Origin: Mesostigma viride
Taxonomy: Eukaryota > Streptophyta > Mesostigmatophyceae > Mesostigmatales > Mesostigmataceae
Assembly (NCBI GenBank): GCA_009746045.1
Contig: RPFO01001900.1
Span: 124,001 to 188,000 of the forward strand
Length of the DNA: 64,000 bases
Direction: 5' to 3'
Shown: positions 61,001 through 64,000 of the stretch, in pieces
Layout: each line of letters starts with the position of its first letter
Numbering within the stretch: the first letter of the stretch is position 1
Notes under the pieces: generated by a model
What the model saw: only the letters and a program-made list of their open reading frames with translations
Database searches by the model: none
Told to the model about the DNA's origin: nothing
Translations under genes and position numbers: made by a program

Positions 61001-62636
61001 CCGATCCCTGCAGCGCCTCCAACCTACAACCACACCCAACCATGCTGCCATGGGACACGCGGCACCTCTGTCGCGCATGTTGCTGGCACAGGGCCGCGGC
61101 AAGGCCAGCTGGCTCGGGCATGGCACCCGCCACTGGCGGTGGGATGGGAGGGTGCCGGACGCACACAGGGGAGAGGGGAGGGATCCCGGACGTGGACCCT
61201 ACCATGGGCGGCTGCATGCCGGTAATTGACATTCGAAGTCTTATGACGCCGGCGCTGTGGCACGGAAACACACCAGGGTGCAGCAGGGGTTGTCACATCA
61301 TGCCCCCCATGCCTCCACATGTGCGCGTACCCCGTGTGCTGGGCCAGGCATGCTGTCGGCCGTTCCTGTCGCACATGCGCACATGAGCCGCACGTCCCGG
61401 TTGCGACCGCCCTGTCGGGCACCGCATCCCTTCGCTAAAGCCACTACTGGCACTTCCCACGCCCACCAGCCACGAGGGGCCCACCACACACGAACAAGTT
61501 GCTTTGCACGTGCTGGGTGAGCAAACGACAATGCCGGCCCCAGCATGCCCTGACGCCACCGCGCGCTTCGGGTATGGGTACCAGTGCACACTATGGCGCA
61601 GCCGTCCCGCTACCCTCCTCCTACCGACAGGCGGCCCGTGGCAGGTGGGCCCCCCCCGATACTGCCAGGGGCCAGCTGACCGATCAGGCGCAAGCAGTAC
61701 TGTAGTGCAGCATGGGCCATCCGCGCGCGCGCGGCACCCTCCAGGTGGCAGTCAGTGCACGGCATGAGACACGATTCGATACACTCTACAATACAGGGCG
61801 TGGCAACCCAGTGGTCCCTCCTCTGCGCCCTCCCAGTGGCCATCCCGCCAACATGCACCCAGTGCAACGGTGGGGCATGAGAGGGCAGAAGGAGGCCAGC
61901 GACCACACCCAAGTGCGCTCATATAGGTCAGGTCTGATGTGCCAAGTCATCAGAATGACATGTCAGATGGTGTCGCCGCCAAGTCAGGCACCCATCCAGA
62001 GTGCAGGACTGGACGCAGCGAGGTGACGCATCCCATCAACACAGCCGTTAGTACGGGAATCCATACCTCCAAGATGGGCTCTTTACTTTCGGCGACCTTG
62101 CGCAGTTGCGCCGAGCTGACGGTCATCAGGGGCATCGCATCCTTGAGCAGAATGCGAGCCAGCCTCTGTCGCTTCGGTGCGTTCTCGATAAATATGTCAG
62201 CTCCAAGGCTATCTGCAAATTTTACCCTCCCGCATACAACGCTTCCCGTGACAAGTGTGGCCTCGGTTCCTTCGGATACATCGCCGTGAGCGTCAGCATC
62301 TGCCTTGGGTGCAATTTTGTCTTCCGTCTGAATCTCTCCCTTGGCGTCCTTCGGTCCTTCCCGACTACTCCCATCGTGGTCTCCAGCAGATTCATCGATC
62401 ACAACTTTTGTGGTCAGCACTCGCGCAACCCTTTTCTCGCTATGATTCCGTCTCTGCCGTAGCCAGAAATCGCAGTGACTCCCTGTACCCTGGGCGTGCA
62501 TCCCATCTGGCAACGTTGTTATACCGACCCTCAGGAAACGCAGCCTTGCGCAGCAGGCACTCCTCGCCAACATTTCCGGCACAAGTTGAGTGCAGCGAGG
62601 GGCCTTCCGCTCTTGCAGAAAGGAGGACGTAGCCAT
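51894..62636 (-). CDS. Chloroplast-type ribosomal protein S1, nine-exon nuclear gene
   Basis: Nine exons with GT-AG borders join in a continuous frame: 62067-62636, 60509-60616, 58547-58621, 57614-57676, 56071-56160, 55477-55580, 53783-53911, 52530-52578 and 51894-52034 (1,329 bases, 442 residues plus stop). The length matches algal and cyanobacterial S1. Three S1 RNA-binding domains are recognisable: the first is divergent (exon 1-2), the second runs over exons 3-5 ([46 protein letters not shown]), the third over exons 6-8 ([39 protein letters not shown]). S1 recruits mRNA to the small plastid ribosomal subunit. The Arg/Ser-rich start ([15 protein letters not shown]) suits a plastid transit peptide. 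The C-terminus is acidic ([14 protein letters not shown]). The introns are long and packed with minisatellites. Confidence 0.88.
52530..52578 (-). CDS. S1 gene exon 8
   Basis: One base plus 16 codons, ACAG acceptor, GTGAGC donor. Encodes [16 protein letters not shown], matching the STKxLExxPGxML segment that follows the third S1 domain in plastid and cyanobacterial S1. Confidence 0.85.
53035..53690. repeat. 18-bp minisatellite in S1 intron 7
   Basis: About 36 copies of CACCTCACCCCTGCCCTC with small variants. Because 18 is a multiple of three, all frames stay open and yield long artificial open frames. Confidence 0.9.
53783..53911 (-). CDS. S1 gene exon 7
   Basis: One base plus 42 codons plus two bases, GCAG acceptor, GTGAGC donor. 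Encodes [13 protein letters not shown] and [20 protein letters not shown], the most recognisable S1 stretch. Confidence 0.9.
55000..55195. repeat. 22-bp repeat in S1 intron 6
   Basis: About eight copies of GGCAGCCATCAACACTACAA-type units with minor variants. Confidence 0.85.
55477..55580 (-). CDS. S1 gene exon 6
   Basis: 34 codons plus two bases, CCAG acceptor, GTAGGG donor. Encodes [18 protein letters not shown] and FVTIEGLPI, the first half of S1 domain 3. Confidence 0.88.
56071..56160 (-). CDS. S1 gene exon 5
   Basis: 30 codons, CCAG acceptor, GTGAGG donor. Encodes [19 protein letters not shown] and [10 protein letters not shown], the end of S1 domain 2. Confidence 0.85.
56450..57135. 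repeat. 61-bp minisatellite in S1 intron 4
   Basis: About 11 nearly identical copies of a 61-base unit containing CCATATTCCACGCGTGAGGC and CTCCCAGTACACCTGCGCTC. Spacing of 61 checked at 56581 and 56642. Last units are truncated. Confidence 0.9.
57614..57676 (-). CDS. S1 gene exon 4
   Basis: 21 codons, CAG acceptor, GTACGT donor. Encodes [11 protein letters not shown], the conserved central strand of S1 domain 2. Confidence 0.8.
58547..58621 (-). CDS. S1 gene exon 3
   Basis: 25 codons, CAG acceptor, GTATGC donor. Encodes [15 protein letters not shown], the start of S1 domain 2. Confidence 0.85.
58848..59039. repeat. (CCCA)n tetranucleotide tract in S1 intron 2
   Basis: About 190 bases of CCCA repeats with two short interruptions. 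Confidence 0.95.
59405..60092. repeat. 22-bp minisatellite in S1 intron 2
   Basis: About 31 copies of CAGACGCGCCCATCGCCAGC plus AC or AT, checked at 59473 and 59495. The two unit types alternate irregularly. Confidence 0.9.
60509..60616 (-). CDS. S1 gene exon 2
   Basis: 36 codons between a CAG acceptor and a GTGGGT donor. Encodes [19 protein letters not shown] and [11 protein letters not shown], the classic end of S1 domain 1 and the linker helix. Confidence 0.85.
62067..62636 (-). CDS. S1 gene exon 1
   Basis: 190 codons from the ATG at 62636 (MATSS...), holding the presumed transit peptide, a charged linker and the first, divergent S1 domain ([15 protein letters not shown]). Ends ...EPILE at a GTATGG donor, phase 0. 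The exact start is the least certain part; the frame is open to 62729. Confidence 0.75.
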
Positions 62637-63036
62637 GCGGTGGCCAGCAACCGGCGGGAAGTATACTCGCGACAATATTGCAACCTTCGCCATTGCCGTT
62701 GCTGATAAATCAATCGCAAAATATGACAAGGGGAAAAGCCCAAAATTACCGCGAATTAGGAAGACCGAGATATATGAAGCCCCTTTTCGAAGTTCAGCAA
62801 CGAGCCAAATTTAATATAGACATATGCCCGTGCCAGGTGCTCATGCCCAAATTTCTTTCGTATCTGCAGTCGACAGCCATCGCTTCGTAGCAAATATCGG
62901 CGGAAATGCTTACTGTCATCTGCCGACCGGCGGACAGTCCGTCGTAGGCGCCTGGCGCAAAACTCCCGACTCTGCAGCCATTCTGTGCCCCGTCAGCGCT
63001 GTGTGCAGCGCCGGACGCCGGAATCTCTCAATTTAT
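62637..63036. other. 5' flank of the S1 gene
   Basis: No convincing gene. Moderately AT-rich with scattered ATAT motifs near 62770-62820. It probably includes the S1 promoter, but no defined element could be assigned. Confidence 0.4.
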
Positions 63037-63106
63037 TTTAGTTAGTTAGTTAGTTAGTTAGTTGAACAAGTTTTGCGGGCTTCGCCCGCGACATTAGAGC
63101 TTGTTC
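63037..63106. repeat. (TTAG)n tract and adjacent inverted repeat
   Basis: TTAG repeats at 63037-63063, then GAACAAG (63064-63070) paired with CTTGTTC (63100-63106) around a GCGGGC-TTC-GCCCGC hairpin (63075-63089). Confidence 0.6.
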
Positions 63107-63958
63107 TTTTCGTGGCCGGTCCCCGGCCAGGGAGCCCCGGCTAGGGAGATGTGAGTCACCACGTACCTCCGTCGAGTGCCAAGTGGCACTAGTCCCGCCA
63201 AGGAGCGCGCGCTAGCTTTAGAGTTTCGACCACAAGATTCACGGAGTTTGGCAAAAGGGTGAAAGAAAAAAATCCGAAACGGGAGAAGGCCTCTGAAGGT
63301 TCGAGCCCGGTACGTCACGATTACGCGTATGATGAGGTGTGCCTTGGCGCCTGAAGTCTACGTAAACAGTCTTATCAGAAGTTGCACAATATGTACATTG
63401 CTTAAAAGGGACAAACTGCGCAACCGCGCAGTGGACGGAGCTCGCGAACTACTTGCGGAGTTCAAGCTCCAGATTGACTGCTACCCCTGCGACGGGAGCG
63501 CGATGCGCGCGGGGATGAGTGACCTCGCCAAACCCGCAGACAGCAGGGAAAAATCGCTTACAGGCGGTGGAGCAGAGGAAAATCCACGTGTGAGCTTCCT
63601 GCGCGTTTGTAACGGGATTTCGCCAACAGAAAGTTTGGTCCAACAGCCCAAAAGTTTGCGACGGTTATATCTGGAGCTCGCGAACACAGGAAATCGCAGA
63701 GTTTTCTAGTAGGAGCCATCTGGGCATACGGACCTCTGCCAAATGGCTCATCTGGATGTAACGCCCAAAAACCGTGATAATATGGACGCCGTGGTTTGAC
63801 CTTTTCGTGATTGGTCGCAACGAAATTTCGCGCAGCTCATTCGTCAAGCGGACTGTAAGTAGCGCCGCTGAGTGGCTGGAGCCGAAAGCCGTTCGAAAGA
63901 GTGTTAGCTAAATTTGTGCCAGGGCTGCGTTTTACAAATTTTAGTATATATGTTGACT
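63107..63958. other. Unassigned region right of the S1 gene
   Basis: One 126-codon open frame (63329-63709) shows no domain and no clear coding character. A tRNA B-box-like GGTTCGAGCCC occurs near 63298 without a matching cloverleaf. I see nothing else supportable. Confidence 0.3.
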
Positions 63959-63982
63959 AGTGGGGGGCCAAGGCCCCCCACT
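63959..63982. repeat. Perfect hairpin near the right edge
   Basis: AGTGGGGGGCC-AA-GGCCCCCCACT: an 11-bp perfect stem with a two-base loop. Confidence 0.7.
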
Positions 63983-64000
63983 TATTCGGACGCACTACGC

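Noticed and set aside
63290-63310. tRNA-type B box (GGTTCGAGCCC)
   Set aside because: No cloverleaf, anticodon arm or A box at the right distance; at most a SINE remnant.

Overview
The window joins two different kinds of DNA. Bases 1 to about 47,700 are a block of genes from a large DNA virus (Nucleocytoviricota). The evidence is a double jelly-roll major capsid protein (2395-3780), an A32-type packaging ATPase (4113-4916), a second capsid C-terminal half (1-2327), a small GGLT/DL/NK-motif protein (13761-14153), a virion protein of a family shared by many giant viruses (31526-32455), many small membrane proteins and a long repetitive fibre-like protein (20591-24677). From about 51,900 to 62,640 the minus strand carries an intron-rich nuclear gene for a chloroplast-type ribosomal protein S1. 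I could join nine exons without a break in frame (442 codons). The simplest reading is an endogenous giant virus element in the nuclear genome of a GC-rich alga, probably a green alga. A TGTAA poly(A)-type signal and minisatellite-laden introns support this. The species cannot be named from the sequence.

Layout. 1-14 kb: capsid proteins, ATPase, a JAMM-like protein, two tandem broken paralogues, an acidic protein and small membrane proteins. 14.4-18.4 kb: a very large DDE transposase-like gene. 18.4-28.3 kb: membrane and structural proteins, the fibre gene, and a 2-oxoglutarate/Fe(II) oxygenase. 28.3-39.5 kb: a nuclease-like DNA-binding protein, more virion-type proteins, a SprT-like metalloprotease, an IQ-motif protein, and a decayed nuclease-like paralogue. 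39.5-42.7 kb: two tandem glycosyltransferase-like genes and an acetyltransferase-like gene. 42.8-47.7 kb: an accessory island (MYND protein, Bro/KilA-like protein, ADP-ribosyltransferase-like protein, Rieske oxygenase) with repeated CCAAT-box motifs between the genes. No DNA polymerase, primase, helicase or RNA polymerase is present, so this is the structural and accessory part of a longer element that continues left of base 1.

47.7-51.9 kb is the junction zone. It holds an 840-bp foldback element, a 13-14 bp repeat, a 29-bp minisatellite, and a divergent pair of intronless zinc-finger genes (RING-like and MYND) sharing a promoter with heat-shock-element-like repeats. 51.9-62.6 kb is the S1 gene, whose introns hold 18-, 22-, 61- and 22-bp minisatellites and a (CCCA)n tract. 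62.6-64 kb has no recognisable gene but contains hairpins.

Two general observations matter most. First, roughly 30 single-base frameshifts break the viral genes, while the S1 exons and the zinc-finger pair are intact. This could be provirus decay or unpolished long-read errors, and the window alone cannot decide. Second, at least ten viral genes, mostly structural, have a GTATAC-like motif within about 20 bases of their start codon. The right-hand accessory genes instead have CCAAT-type repeats, which suggests two promoter classes.
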